Positions 8,643 to 16,580 of a stretch of DNA of 64,000 nt are shown in pieces. The notes under the pieces are model-generated. The model saw nothing but the letters and a program-made list of their open reading frames with translations, was not told where the DNA came from and did no database searches. The position numbers and the translations under genes were made by a program. The stretch is taken from contig NZ_BMVP01000017.1 of assembly GCF_014650775.1 (NCBI RefSeq), positions 1 to 64,000 on the forward strand, given 5' to 3'. Within the stretch, counting starts at the first letter, position 1; each line of letters starts with the position of its first letter. The DNA comes from Streptomyces cirratus. Lineage in GTDB: Bacteria; Actinomycetota; Actinomycetes; Streptomycetales; Streptomycetaceae.

Positions 8643-8755
8643 GACATGTCCCTTTCGCTCTGAGTAATCACGTTCTGCACACAGAGTGGCTACTCGGTAG
8701 CTAGCCTTTCAACGTCGGACCCTGCACAAACGCACGTGTTGGACCAGGAGTTGCC

Positions 8756-9595
8756 ATGCCGGGACCAAAGAACCTCGACCCCTCCTCCTCGCCCCGCGCC
8801 CTTTTGGGCGCGGAACTCCGCGTCGCCCGCGAACGCGCGGGCCTCACCCAGGCCGAACTGGCCGAACGGCTGTTCGTCAGCGGCTCGTTCATCGGCCAGC
8901 TCGAAGCCGGGACACGCCGGATGCACCTCGATGTCGCCCGCCAGATAGACGAGATCCTCCGTACGGACGGATTCTTCGCCCGCAACTGCGAGGCGGCGGC
9001 CAAGTCCAAGTACCCGGACCACTCCGCGGCGGCGGCCGAAGCGGAGGCGCTGGCGAAGACCATCCGGGAGTACGCGCCGCTGATCATCCCAGGTCTGTTG
9101 CAGACGGAGGCGTACGCGCGGGCCGTGTTCCGCGCGTACCAACCGACGGCGACGGAGGACGTGATCGATGAGCTGGTCAGGAACCGCCTGGAACGGGCGG
9201 CGCTGCTCGGTGATCCAACAACCCCCGTGTTCTGGTGCGTGCTTGACGAGGCGATCCTGCGCCGGAGCGGGGACGACCCATCGATCCTCGCCGAGGCCCT
9301 GCGTCACATCGCGAGCCTGATCCGGTCACACCGGATCGTCGTGCAGGTGTTGCCGTTCAGCGCGGGTTTCCACGCGGGGCTGCTGGGCTCCCTCAAGCTG
9401 ATGTCCTTCGAGGACGCTCCCCCGCTCGCCTACGTCCAAGGCATGGGAACAGGCCAGTTGTTCGACGATCCGTCCACGGTCGCCCAGCACACTCTGACCT
9501 ACGATCTCCTCATGGCCAACGCGCTCTCCCCACGGGAGTCGCTGGCTCTGATCGAGTCGGTGGCGGAGGATTTCGAACATGATCAGCTTGCATGA
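8756..9595 (+). CDS. XRE-family regulator with DUF5753 (WhiJ-type)
   Basis: 279 residues. An N-terminal helix-turn-helix (about 15-72) includes LRVARERAGLTQAELAERLF and the recognition helix SGSFIGQLEAGTRRM. The remainder is the DUF5753 ligand or partner-binding domain, with the conserved IREYAPLIIPGLLQTEAYAR and VQVLPFSAGFHAGLLGS blocks. Such genes sit beside DUF397 genes in Streptomyces and resemble the whiJ/abaA developmental loci; some workers treat the pairs as toxin-antitoxin-like. The start MPGPKNLDP follows CAGGAGTTGCC. The DUF397 gene begins inside its 3' end. Confidence 0.9.
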   Translation: MPGPKNLDPSSSPRALLGAELRVARERAGLTQAELAERLFVSGSFIGQLEAGTRRMHLDVARQIDEILRTDGFFARNCEAAAKSKYPDHSAAAAEAEALAKTIREYAPLIIPGLLQTEAYARAVFRAYQPTATEDVIDELVRNRLERAALLGDPTTPVFWCVLDEAILRRSGDDPSILAEALRHIASLIRSHRIVVQVLPFSAGFHAGLLGSLKLMSFEDAPPLAYVQGMGTGQLFDDPSTVAQHTLTYDLLMANALSPRESLALIESVAEDFEHDQLA

Positions 9596-9845
9596 CTATG
9601 ACCTGACGGCAGCCAGTTGGCACAAGTCCAGCTACAGCGGTGGCGACGGCGGCGACTGCCTGGAGATGGCCACCTGGCGGAAGTCCACCCACAGCGGGGG
9701 CGACGGCGGAAACTGCCTCGAAGTCTCCGACGGCCACCCCGGCATCGTCCCCGTCCGGGACTCCAAGCGGCCCGAGGGCCCGCACGTGGTGTTCCGCGCG
9801 CAGGCCTGGGCCGACTTCGTGGGGTCGCTCAGAGACCGTTGGTGA
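9579..9845 (+). CDS. DUF397 protein with duplicated first half-motif
   Basis: 88 residues; a typical DUF397 protein is 60-70. The family core reads W-KSSYSGG-GG-CLEV ... PVRDSK-P-GP-VVF-AQAWADF. Here the first part occurs twice: SWHKSSYSGGDGGDCLEM (about 13-30) and TWRKSTHSGGDGGNCLEV (about 32-49), while the second part is single. The ATG lies 17 bases inside the upstream XRE gene, so translation is coupled. DUF397 proteins usually work with the adjacent regulator; the mechanism is unknown. Confidence 0.85.
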   Translation: MISLHDYDLTAASWHKSSYSGGDGGDCLEMATWRKSTHSGGDGGNCLEVSDGHPGIVPVRDSKRPEGPHVVFRAQAWADFVGSLRDRW

Positions 9846-11016
9846 ACAGCAGCCGGTTGGGGCTGCCCGGGCTGACACCGGTCAGGACGTCCTTGGTGGA
9901 CGCGTCGCCCAGGAACTCGGCGACCTCCGCCGGGGTCGCGGCCGGGTGCGCCTGCTTGTAGAGCACCGCGACACCGGTGACGTGCGGCGAGGCCATGGAC
10001 GTCCCGTTCAGGGCCACGCTGCCGCCGCCGAGCTTCGCGGAGGTGATGTCCTGGCCGGGGGCGTAGAGGCTGACGCAGCGACCGTAGTTGGAGAAGCTCG
10101 TCTCCTCGTCCCACCTGTTGCTCGCCGCCACCGTCACCACGCGGTCGGCGGACGCCGGCGAGATGTTGCACGCGTCCTCCGAGCTGTTGCCCGCCGCGAC
10201 GACGGGCAGGACTCCCCGGTCGGAGAGGGCGTTCGCGGCGTTGTTGACCGCCTCGGACCAGGGGCCGCCGAGCGAGGCGTTCAGCACCGCGGGCTGCTTG
10301 GCGTTGTTCGCGACCCAGTCCATGCCGGCGATGATGCCCGAGTAGGAGCCCGTGCCGTCGCAGCCCAGGACGCGGACGGCGACCAGGTCGGCCTTACGGG
10401 CGACTCCGTACGTCCTGCCGCCGACCGTACCCGCGACGTGCGTGCCGTGGCCCTGGCAGTCCATGCCCTGCCTGCCGTCGCCGACGGCGTCGTAGCCGAA
10501 GGTCGCGCGGCCGTCGAACTCGTCGTGGTCGTAGTCGATGCCGGTGTCCAGGATGTACGCCGTCACCCCGGCGCCGTCGCCCTTGGTGGTGAAGTCGTCG
10601 TCGAGCGGCAGCGTCCTCTGGTCGATCCGGTCCAGGCCCCAGAGCGAGGTCGGGGAGCCCATCGCCCGCCGGTCGTCGTGCGAGCCGTCCGACACGGCGG
10701 AGATCCTCGTGTCCTCCTCGACCGTCTTCACCCCGAGGGTCTTGCGGGCGGCCTCCAACTGGAGCCGGGTCATCGGCACGGCGAAGCCGTTGATGGCGTG
10801 GCGGTAGAGGTACCTCGGCTTCAAGCCCAGCTTCTTCGTCAGCGCGCCCGCGTCGACGCCCTTGTCCAGCGTCACGATGTACTGGCCGGGCACCGCGTCC
10901 GTCGAGGCGATCAACGGAGCCGGGGTCGGCTCGGGGGCCGCTGCGGACGCGCTGCCGGCGAGGGCCGGGGTCATGGCGAGCAGGGCGGCGGTCGTCACAC
11001 GGGCGAGCAGGCGCAT
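9829..11016 (-). CDS. Secreted subtilisin-family serine protease (S8)
   Basis: 395 residues: signal peptide (1-26, cut after SASA), I9 propeptide (about 43-108, QYIVTL...GFAVPM...VEED), then the peptidase domain. The triad is D157 in YILDTGID, H190 in GHGTHVAG and S340 in NGTSMASPH; the oxyanion Asn is N277 in AAGNSS. The order and spacing match the proteinase K branch. An extra 32 codons in the open frame (to 11112) precede the signal peptide and are not used. No clear ribosome-binding site precedes ATG 11016. Its 3' end overlaps the convergent DUF397 gene by 17 bases. A solitary I9 inhibitor gene lies on the other side. Confidence 0.93.
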   Translation of the reverse strand: MRLLARVTTAALLAMTPALAGSASAAAPEPTPAPLIASTDAVPGQYIVTLDKGVDAGALTKKLGLKPRYLYRHAINGFAVPMTRLQLEAARKTLGVKTVEEDTRISAVSDGSHDDRRAMGSPTSLWGLDRIDQRTLPLDDDFTTKGDGAGVTAYILDTGIDYDHDEFDGRATFGYDAVGDGRQGMDCQGHGTHVAGTVGGRTYGVARKADLVAVRVLGCDGTGSYSGIIAGMDWVANNAKQPAVLNASLGGPWSEAVNNAANALSDRGVLPVVAAGNSSEDACNISPASADRVVTVAASNRWDEETSFSNYGRCVSLYAPGQDITSAKLGGGSVALNGTSMASPHVTGVAVLYKQAHPAATPAEVAEFLGDASTKDVLTGVSPGSPNRLLFTNGL

Positions 11017-11247
11017 GGAGGAACTTTCGGGCAGGTGGCTGAGGATGCGAGGCACCGCCACCTCACGGACGGGTACGCCGAAAGGGGCGCGCCCCTTCCA
11101 TGCATCGGGCACCTACCGGTGCGCCTTGAGGAGCCACCCCCGGTTGGCCGACAGGGAGGGGGCGCATTCGGCGTTCACCACCGCCGGGCCGGGGCGCGCC
11201 GCCGGACGTCGTTGACCGGGACCCCCGTGCGTGATGGCGTCGCGGCC

Positions 11248-11601
11248 ATGCGCAACCGACCCCGTTGGACCCGCCGGGCGGCCGTCGCCGTCACCGCCCT
11301 CGCCGCCGTGGCCGCCCTGCCCGCCACGGCCGTCACCGCCGCCACCCACGGCTCCGCGCCGCGCGCGGCCCACCCGGCTCCGGACGAGTGGCCGACGTAC
11401 GTGGTGACCGTACGGCGGGGCATGGACCCGGCCATGGTGGCGGACCACCACGGGATCAGGCCGGTGCACGTCTTCCACACCGCGATGAACGGCTTCGCCG
11501 CCCCGCTCTCCCCCGACCAGGTCACCGCCCTGCGGGCGAACCCCCTCGTGGAGTCCATCGAGGAGGACGGCGTCGGCTCCTCGTTCGGCACCCCCGCCTG
11601 A
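11248..11601 (+). CDS. Secreted stand-alone I9 protease inhibitor
   Basis: 117 residues. The signal peptide (about 1-32) has a twin-arginine-like start (TRRAAVAV). The rest is just one I9 domain: TYVVTVRRGMDPAMVADHHG, the HTAMNGFAAPLS motif and VESIEED. It aligns by eye with the propeptide of the adjacent, divergently transcribed subtilase (YIVTL..., HAINGFAVPM, VKTVEED). Free I9 proteins can inhibit or chaperone subtilases outside the cell. No protease domain follows; the frame ends just after the inhibitor. The ATG at 11248 was chosen because the signal peptide starts there. Confidence 0.85.
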   Translation: MRNRPRWTRRAAVAVTALAAVAALPATAVTAATHGSAPRAAHPAPDEWPTYVVTVRRGMDPAMVADHHGIRPVHVFHTAMNGFAAPLSPDQVTALRANPLVESIEEDGVGSSFGTPA

Positions 11602-11620
11602 ACCCGCCTGAACGGACCGG

Positions 11621-12031
11621 TCAGCTCTGGTCGGTCTCCAGCGTGTCCGCGTGACGGTGGCAGACCTTCCACTCGCCGCCCTCGCGGCGGTAGACCTGGG
11701 TCACGCGCAGCACGTAGCGGCGCGGCTCGCCGTTGACGCTGACCCGGGTGCGCTCGTAGCCGGTGGTGTACGCCATGTCGCCGACGACGTCCGCCGCGAC
11801 GATCTCGTACGCGTACGCGGTGCAGTCCGAGAACGAGTCCGCCAGCCGGTGGAAGAGCTCGCTGATCTGCTCGTACCCGACGGCCGACATCCAGGCGCCC
11901 ATCACCGAGACCGGCTCGCGCCGGGACCAGAGCGCGAAGCGCGGCCCGGCGTCCCCGTTGTGCACGGCGCTCTCCGCGTCCCGCAGCCGGGTCCGCGCCC
12001 ATTCGAGGAACGCGTCACGCTCGTCGCTCAT
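11621..12031 (-). CDS. SnoaL-like / NTF2-fold protein
   Basis: 136 residues. A cone-shaped NTF2-like fold is suggested by the helical opening (FLEWARTRLRDAES), central strands and the ending LRVTQVYRREGGEWKVCHRHAD, typical of SnoaL/DUF4440 proteins. These include polyketide cyclases and steroid-isomerase-like enzymes, but many are of unknown role. ATG 12031 is preceded on the coding strand by GGGAGGCCGGAG, a good ribosome-binding site; the longer start at 12067 has none. Its 3' end is 20 bases from the convergent I9 inhibitor gene. Confidence 0.8.
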   Translation of the reverse strand: MSDERDAFLEWARTRLRDAESAVHNGDAGPRFALWSRREPVSVMGAWMSAVGYEQISELFHRLADSFSDCTAYAYEIVAADVVGDMAYTTGYERTRVSVNGEPRRYVLRVTQVYRREGGEWKVCHRHADTLETDQS

Positions 12032-12141
12032 CTCCGGCCTCCCGGGGCTCCACTTCGACCCGCTCACTTCCCACCGTAAACGCCGCAGTGCGCGGGGGCC
12101 CGTGGGTGGAGACTGGGAGGACCGGGAATCTTGGAGGCGTC

Positions 12142-12612
12142 ATGGCTCAGGCCGAACAGGTCTTGTGGCGGTCACACGCGGCGAACCGGTGGATGCAGGC
12201 GACGGCCGTCTTCCTCGCCCTCGTCGCGGTCGGGCTCGCCGTCGTGGGGCTGGTGGGGCCGGTGGCCCTGGTGTGGGCGCCGGCGGCGGTGCTGCTCCTG
12301 TCGGCCCTGCTGCTCCTGGTGTTCGCCTCCGTGACCGTGCGGATCACCGGCCGGGCGCTGGAGGTGGCGTACGGGCCGCTCGGACGGCCCGTGAGGCGCT
12401 GGTCCCCCGGGGAGATCGAGGTACCGGCCCGCGTGGAGGAGCGCAGGCCCATGCAGGTGGGCGGCTGGGGCTACCGCATCAGCGGGCTCGGTACGACGGT
12501 GATGGTGCGGCGGGGCCCCTGCCTCGTCATCCGCTCCCGGGGCAGGGACTTCGCGGTCAGCGTGGACGACGCCCAGCGGGGCGCCGCCCTCCTGAACTCG
12601 CTGCCCCGGTGA
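12142..12612 (+). CDS. Two-helix membrane protein
   Basis: 156 residues. Two adjacent membrane helices (about 21-43 and 46-65) are followed by a C-terminal strand-rich domain (VRITGRALEVAYGPLGRPVRRW..., GRDFAVSVDDAQRGAALLNSL) with a PH-like look. This architecture is common in actinobacterial hypothetical proteins; no function can be given. The start follows TTGGAGGCGTC. It converges on the TAP-type hydrolase operon, 21 bases away. Confidence 0.75.
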   Translation: MAQAEQVLWRSHAANRWMQATAVFLALVAVGLAVVGLVGPVALVWAPAAVLLLSALLLLVFASVTVRITGRALEVAYGPLGRPVRRWSPGEIEVPARVEERRPMQVGGWGYRISGLGTTVMVRRGPCLVIRSRGRDFAVSVDDAQRGAALLNSLPR

Positions 12613-12633
12613 GGTGGCGCCCCGGCGGCCGGC

Positions 12634-14220
12634 TCAGGGCCCGGTTTCGAACTCGGGCGGTTCGAGGCCGTTCAGGCACCCGGTCTCGGGTGCGGCCGGG
12701 GTGTCGAAGAAGGAGACGGCGATCTCCTGGGCGCACTTCGAGGTCGCGAACACCACGTGCGGCTCGTAGGGGACGGTCACGACCTTGGCCCTGCTCAGCG
12801 TACGGGCGACGTACGGCCCGTTGTCCGCGCCGGTCTGGGAGTCGAAGCTGCCCGACAGCGCGAGGGTGGGGATGTCGCCGCGCGTGACCTCCCGGATCGA
12901 GGGCGCCGCTGCGGGGACGTTCCAGACGCCGCAGTCCTCACGCAGGAACGTGAGCTGCGGAGCCTGGGCCTGCACGGAGCGGGGGAAGGACGGGAACGCC
13001 GCCTGGCCGCCCCGCAGCGCCTGCTCCTGGCTCTCGTACGGTGTCCACTCGCTGCAGAAGACGCCGTAGGAGAGACCGTGCGCGACCCTGCCCACGGCTG
13101 CCGGGCTGAGCTTGCCGCCGGCCCACTGCTTCGCGATCCGCTGGGGTTTGCCGTGCGCCAGCTCGTCCAGGGCGGCGGGAACTTGGGGCGCCACGTGGGT
13201 GGCGGAGGTCATCCAGTTCACCAGGGCCCCTCCGTCCAGGACGACCTTCACCGGCTTGTCGCTCCCCGGGAGCGTGACGGTGGTCGTGACCGGCTTGGCT
13301 TCGAGGTCGCGGACGAGCTTGTCGAAGGTGGCCGGCAGGTTCGGGTAGCGCTTGGCGCAGGCGGGCTGGTCGGCACATGCCTTGAACAGGCCGTCGAAGC
13401 CCTGCCGGGCGCTGCTCCAGGTCAGGGCCGAGCCGCCCTTGGACGGCGGCAGTATGCCGTCGAGGGCCACCGAGCGGAGTCCGCCCGGGTGCAGGCGCAT
13501 GTAGACCAGTGCCAGGTGGGTGCCGTAGGAGATGGAGTACAGGTTCCACTGCTTGATGCCGAGCGCGGTGCGCAGGTCTTCGTAGTCCGCCGCGCTCTCC
13601 GTGTCGTTGTAGGCGCCGAGGTCGATGCCGCGGGCCGCCAGCCGGTCGTGGCAGGCCTTCGTGGCCGCGACGTGCAGGCGCTCGGTGGACGGCGCGTCGT
13701 AGACGAGACCGACCGCTTTCGCGTTGAACTCGTCGATGTTGGGGCACAGCAGGTTCGGCTCGGCCGAGTACGTGCCGCGCTGGGACATGAAGACCACGTC
13801 ACGGTCGCGGTTCAGGCCGCCGTCGATCGCCATCTTCGCCTCGCCGACCGCGTCGTCCCCGGGTCCGCCCGCGAGCCACACGATGGGGTCGGGTTTCGGT
13901 GTGGCGGACTTGGCGGGCACGATCGCGACACCGAGCCTGATCGTCTTGCCGTTCGCCCCGGCCCGGTTCTCGGGGACGGTGAGGGTTCCGCAGCGGGCTC
14001 CCTTGAGCGCCTCGATCGGTTCCGGCGTCCTGGGGCAGGGGCCCGGTTGGTAGCGGGCGTCGCCCGCGGTGCGGGCCGTGGTGCCGATGGGCGCCCCGGG
14101 GCCGGGGCCGACGTCGGTGCGGGACCGCGCCTGGGCTGCGGGCGCTGCGAGCAGACCGGTGGCGAGGAGGGCGGCCGCCATGCGCACGGTGCTGCGGCGG
14201 GGCCCGTGGTGGGGTGTCAT
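12634..14220 (-). CDS. Secreted alpha/beta hydrolase, TAP-like (second of a pair)
   Basis: 528 residues. Signal peptide about 1-31 (RMAAALLATGLLAAPAAQA). The alpha/beta-hydrolase core has the oxyanion loop WLAGGPGDD (about 115-123) and nucleophile S231 in YSISYGTHLAL. The usual first Gly of GxSxG is Ser here. A C-terminal TAP-like domain carries the late LSGSFDSQTG and PYEPHVVF motifs with the expected Asp and His. Relatives are the tripeptidyl aminopeptidases Tap/SlpD/SlpE, which trim extracellular peptides. It begins 12 bases after its paralogue. Confidence 0.88.
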   Translation of the reverse strand: MTPHHGPRRSTVRMAAALLATGLLAAPAAQARSRTDVGPGPGAPIGTTARTAGDARYQPGPCPRTPEPIEALKGARCGTLTVPENRAGANGKTIRLGVAIVPAKSATPKPDPIVWLAGGPGDDAVGEAKMAIDGGLNRDRDVVFMSQRGTYSAEPNLLCPNIDEFNAKAVGLVYDAPSTERLHVAATKACHDRLAARGIDLGAYNDTESAADYEDLRTALGIKQWNLYSISYGTHLALVYMRLHPGGLRSVALDGILPPSKGGSALTWSSARQGFDGLFKACADQPACAKRYPNLPATFDKLVRDLEAKPVTTTVTLPGSDKPVKVVLDGGALVNWMTSATHVAPQVPAALDELAHGKPQRIAKQWAGGKLSPAAVGRVAHGLSYGVFCSEWTPYESQEQALRGGQAAFPSFPRSVQAQAPQLTFLREDCGVWNVPAAAPSIREVTRGDIPTLALSGSFDSQTGADNGPYVARTLSRAKVVTVPYEPHVVFATSKCAQEIAVSFFDTPAAPETGCLNGLEPPEFETGP

Positions 14221-14232
14221 CTGCCCTCCCGG

Positions 14233-15777
14233 TTACTTCGGGACGATCGTGAACGGTTCGGGTTCGAGACCGTCCACGCACGAGGTGTCGGGAGCGGTCG
14301 GGCGGGCGAAGAACGAGGCGAGCACGCGCTGCGCGCACGGGGACTGCGGGACCACCCAGTGGCCGATGCCGGGGATCTGTACGGCGGTCGAACGGGACAG
14401 GTCGCGGGCCACGCCCTTCGCCCAGCTCGCCCCGGTCTTCACGTCGAACGTGCCGGAGACCACGAGCGCCGGCACCGAACTGACCGTGGGCACCCGCTGG
14501 ACCTCCGAGCGGTCCGGAACGTCCCAGATCCCGCACACCGGGTACTGGAACGGCAGTTGCGGAGCCTGGGCCAGGACCGAGTCGGGCCACCCGGGGAAGG
14601 CCTTGCGGCCCGCCTTGAGCACGTCGTGTCCCGAGTAGCCCGGAGCCCATTCACTGCACGCTATCGAGTTCGTCAGGCCGTGCGCGAACATGCCGACGTG
14701 CTGGACCGAGCCGGCCGCGCGGGCCTCGGCGAACCGCTCCGGGTTCCCGCGGCTGAGCTCGTCGAGCGCCGCCGGGATGTCCTTGGGCCGGGGGGTGAAG
14801 GCGACGATCAGGTTCAGCAGCGCGCCCCCGTCGAGGACGGTCTTGACCGGCTTTCCGCCGTTAGGCGGCGTGACGTCCAGCGTCAGGGGGTGGGCCTCCA
14901 GCTTGCGCACCTGTTCGGTCAGCGTGCGGGGGAGGTCCGGGTAGCGGTCCTTGCAGGCGGGCTGCGCCGCGCAGGCCTCGAAGATGTTGTGGATGCCTTC
15001 GGCGGTGCTGCCCCAGGTCCACGGCAGGGTCACGAACTGGGAAGGTGCGACCGAGTCGATCGCCACCGCGCGGATCCCCTCGGGGTGCAGGCGCAGGTAG
15101 GTGAGGGCCAGGTTGCTGCCGTAGGAGTACCCGTAGACGTTCCACCGGGGGATGCCCAGCGCCGTGCGCAGGTCGGCGAAGTCCGCGGCGTTCTCGGTGG
15201 TGTTGTAGGCGCTCAGGTCGACTCCGCCGGCCGTCAGGCGGGCCCGGCAGTCCTTCACCGCCTTGAGCATGAGCTGCTCGGCCTGCTGGGAGTCGTAGCC
15301 CAGGCCCACGGCCTGCGCGTTGAACCGGTCGACCTCCGGGCAGGCGAGGTTCGGCTGGTCGTAGAGGTTGCCGCGCTGGGCCATGACGATCAGTTCGCGG
15401 TCCTTGTTCAGGCCGGAGCCGATGAGGAAGGGGATGTCGTCGAAGGTGTCGGCGCCGGGGCCGCCCGCCATGAACACCACCGGGTCCGCGGCGGGCTGGT
15501 GCGCGACGGCCGGGATGCGCGCCACGGCCAGCTTGATGGTCCGGCCACCGGGGCGGGAGCGGTTCTCGGGGACCTCCAGGGTGCCGCACCGCGCCTTGGC
15601 CAGTGCTTCGACGGGCTCGGGTGGCTTCGGGCAGGCACCGGGCACGAACCGGGGGGCGGCCGGGCCGGGCGTCGGGGCGGGAGTCGGGCCGGTCGCGGCG
15701 GCTGACGTGGTGCCGAACGCCGACAGGCAGGCCAGCGCGGCCGCGGCGGTCACCGCGTGGATGCTGTGCTTGGGCAT
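14233..15777 (-). CDS. Secreted alpha/beta hydrolase, TAP-like (first of a pair)
   Basis: 514 residues, clearly paralogous to the gene downstream throughout. Signal peptide about 1-28 (AAAALACLSAFGTTSAAA). The oxyanion loop is FMAGGPGAD (about 102-110), nucleophile S218 sits in the canonical YGYSYGSNLAL, and the late Asp and His are in VSGTFDVKTG and GIGHWVVP. Four or more Cys residues suggest disulfides in the mature enzyme. A TetR regulator diverges from the same 116-130-base intergenic region and could control the pair. Peptidase activity is inferred from the family. Confidence 0.9.
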   Translation of the reverse strand: MPKHSIHAVTAAAALACLSAFGTTSAAATGPTPAPTPGPAAPRFVPGACPKPPEPVEALAKARCGTLEVPENRSRPGGRTIKLAVARIPAVAHQPAADPVVFMAGGPGADTFDDIPFLIGSGLNKDRELIVMAQRGNLYDQPNLACPEVDRFNAQAVGLGYDSQQAEQLMLKAVKDCRARLTAGGVDLSAYNTTENAADFADLRTALGIPRWNVYGYSYGSNLALTYLRLHPEGIRAVAIDSVAPSQFVTLPWTWGSTAEGIHNIFEACAAQPACKDRYPDLPRTLTEQVRKLEAHPLTLDVTPPNGGKPVKTVLDGGALLNLIVAFTPRPKDIPAALDELSRGNPERFAEARAAGSVQHVGMFAHGLTNSIACSEWAPGYSGHDVLKAGRKAFPGWPDSVLAQAPQLPFQYPVCGIWDVPDRSEVQRVPTVSSVPALVVSGTFDVKTGASWAKGVARDLSRSTAVQIPGIGHWVVPQSPCAQRVLASFFARPTAPDTSCVDGLEPEPFTIVPK

Positions 15778-15879
15778 GTGATCCCGTCCTCTGCCAACAT
15801 CGGCGGCGGTCGGCCGGAACTCGTGTTTTCGACGCTACCGGGTGGTCCGTTCGGCTGCACGCCGGACGGCGCCTTGTTC

Positions 15880-15895
15880 TTGAATGGTCACTCAT
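15880..15895 (+). promoter_or_regulatory. Candidate TetR operator 1
   Basis: TTGAATGGTCACTCAT lies just before the TetR start codon. It resembles TTGAATGACCCTTCAA found before the downstream oxidoreductase gene (11 of 16 identical), both built around GAATGN-type half-sites in inverted orientation. Autoregulation by the TetR protein is the simplest reading. Confidence 0.5.
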
Positions 15896-15908
15896 GTATT
15901 TTCGTGGC

Positions 15909-16493
15909 ATGCCCCGCCCCCGCGAGTTCGAACCCGACGCCGTGCTGGACCAGGCCATGCTGCGATTTTGGTGGCAGGGCTACCGGGCCACCTCGATCGA
16001 GGATCTCGTCAAGGCGACCGGCGTGAAGCCCGGCAGTCTCTACAGCGCGTTTCCGGGCGGCAAGCGCACGCTGTTCCTGAGGTCCCTGGAGCGGTACTCC
16101 AAGCTGGTCGTCCCGCAGAAGCTGGGCGAACTCGCGGCGCCCGGCGCCTCACTGAGCGAGCTGCGCGGCTACTTCGACGGGCTGGTGAGCGACCTGCTCA
16201 GCCCGGAGGGCCGGCAGGGGTGCCTGCTCGTGAACACCGCGATCGAGAACGCGGCCGAGGACGACGAGGCCGCCGCCGTCGTGCGCGGCCACCTGGCCCG
16301 CCTGGAGCAGTGCATGACCACCGCCCTGCGCAACGCCCGCGACACCGGCGAGGTCCGCGCCTCGGTGGACCCGGCCGGCAGCGCCAAGCTGCTGGTGGCG
16401 ACGTGCCAGGGGCTCATGGTCGTGGGGAAGGCGAACCCCGACGGGACGGTACTGCGCGCGATCGTCGACAACGCCTTCACCGTCCTCGCCTGA
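15909..16493 (+). CDS. TetR/AcrR family transcriptional regulator
   Basis: 194 residues. The N-terminal helix-turn-helix includes TSIEDLVKATGVKPGSLYSAF (about 27-47), the pattern of the TetR subgroup that controls NAD(P)H-dependent oxidoreductases and efflux genes. The C-terminal ligand domain has GCLLVNTAIENA, typical of this subgroup. ATG 15894 would add five residues; 15909 (MPRPREF) is the usual family start. Paired operator-like repeats before this gene and before the oxidoreductase gene imply control of both. A strong terminator lies between them. Confidence 0.9.
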   Translation: MPRPREFEPDAVLDQAMLRFWWQGYRATSIEDLVKATGVKPGSLYSAFPGGKRTLFLRSLERYSKLVVPQKLGELAAPGASLSELRGYFDGLVSDLLSPEGRQGCLLVNTAIENAAEDDEAAAVVRGHLARLEQCMTTALRNARDTGEVRASVDPAGSAKLLVATCQGLMVVGKANPDGTVLRAIVDNAFTVLA

Positions 16494-16506
16494 CGGGCCC
16501 GCGCCA

Positions 16507-16536
16507 GGGGCCACCGTGAGCGGTGGCCCCTTTTTT
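16507..16536 (+). terminator. Rho-independent terminator of the TetR gene
   Basis: A perfect 10-bp stem (GGGGCCACCG / CGGTGGCCCC), a TGAG loop and six T residues: the most canonical intrinsic terminator in the window. It separates the TetR transcript from the following oxidoreductase gene. Confidence 0.9.
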
Positions 16537-16548
16537 CAGCCCTCGTAG

Positions 16549-16564
16549 TTGAATGACCCTTCAA
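16549..16564 (+). promoter_or_regulatory. Candidate TetR operator 2
   Basis: TTGAATGACCCTTCAA is a near-perfect inverted repeat 17 bases before the oxidoreductase ATG, in the position of a promoter -10 region. It shares its left arm with the sequence before the TetR gene. Repression by the adjacent TetR protein is inferred. Confidence 0.55.
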
Positions 16565-16580
16565 GAATGGAGCATGCCCG

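Noticed and set aside
11233..11247. Earlier starts for the I9 inhibitor
   Set aside because: They add only a few residues before the arginine-rich signal start and have no better ribosome-binding site.
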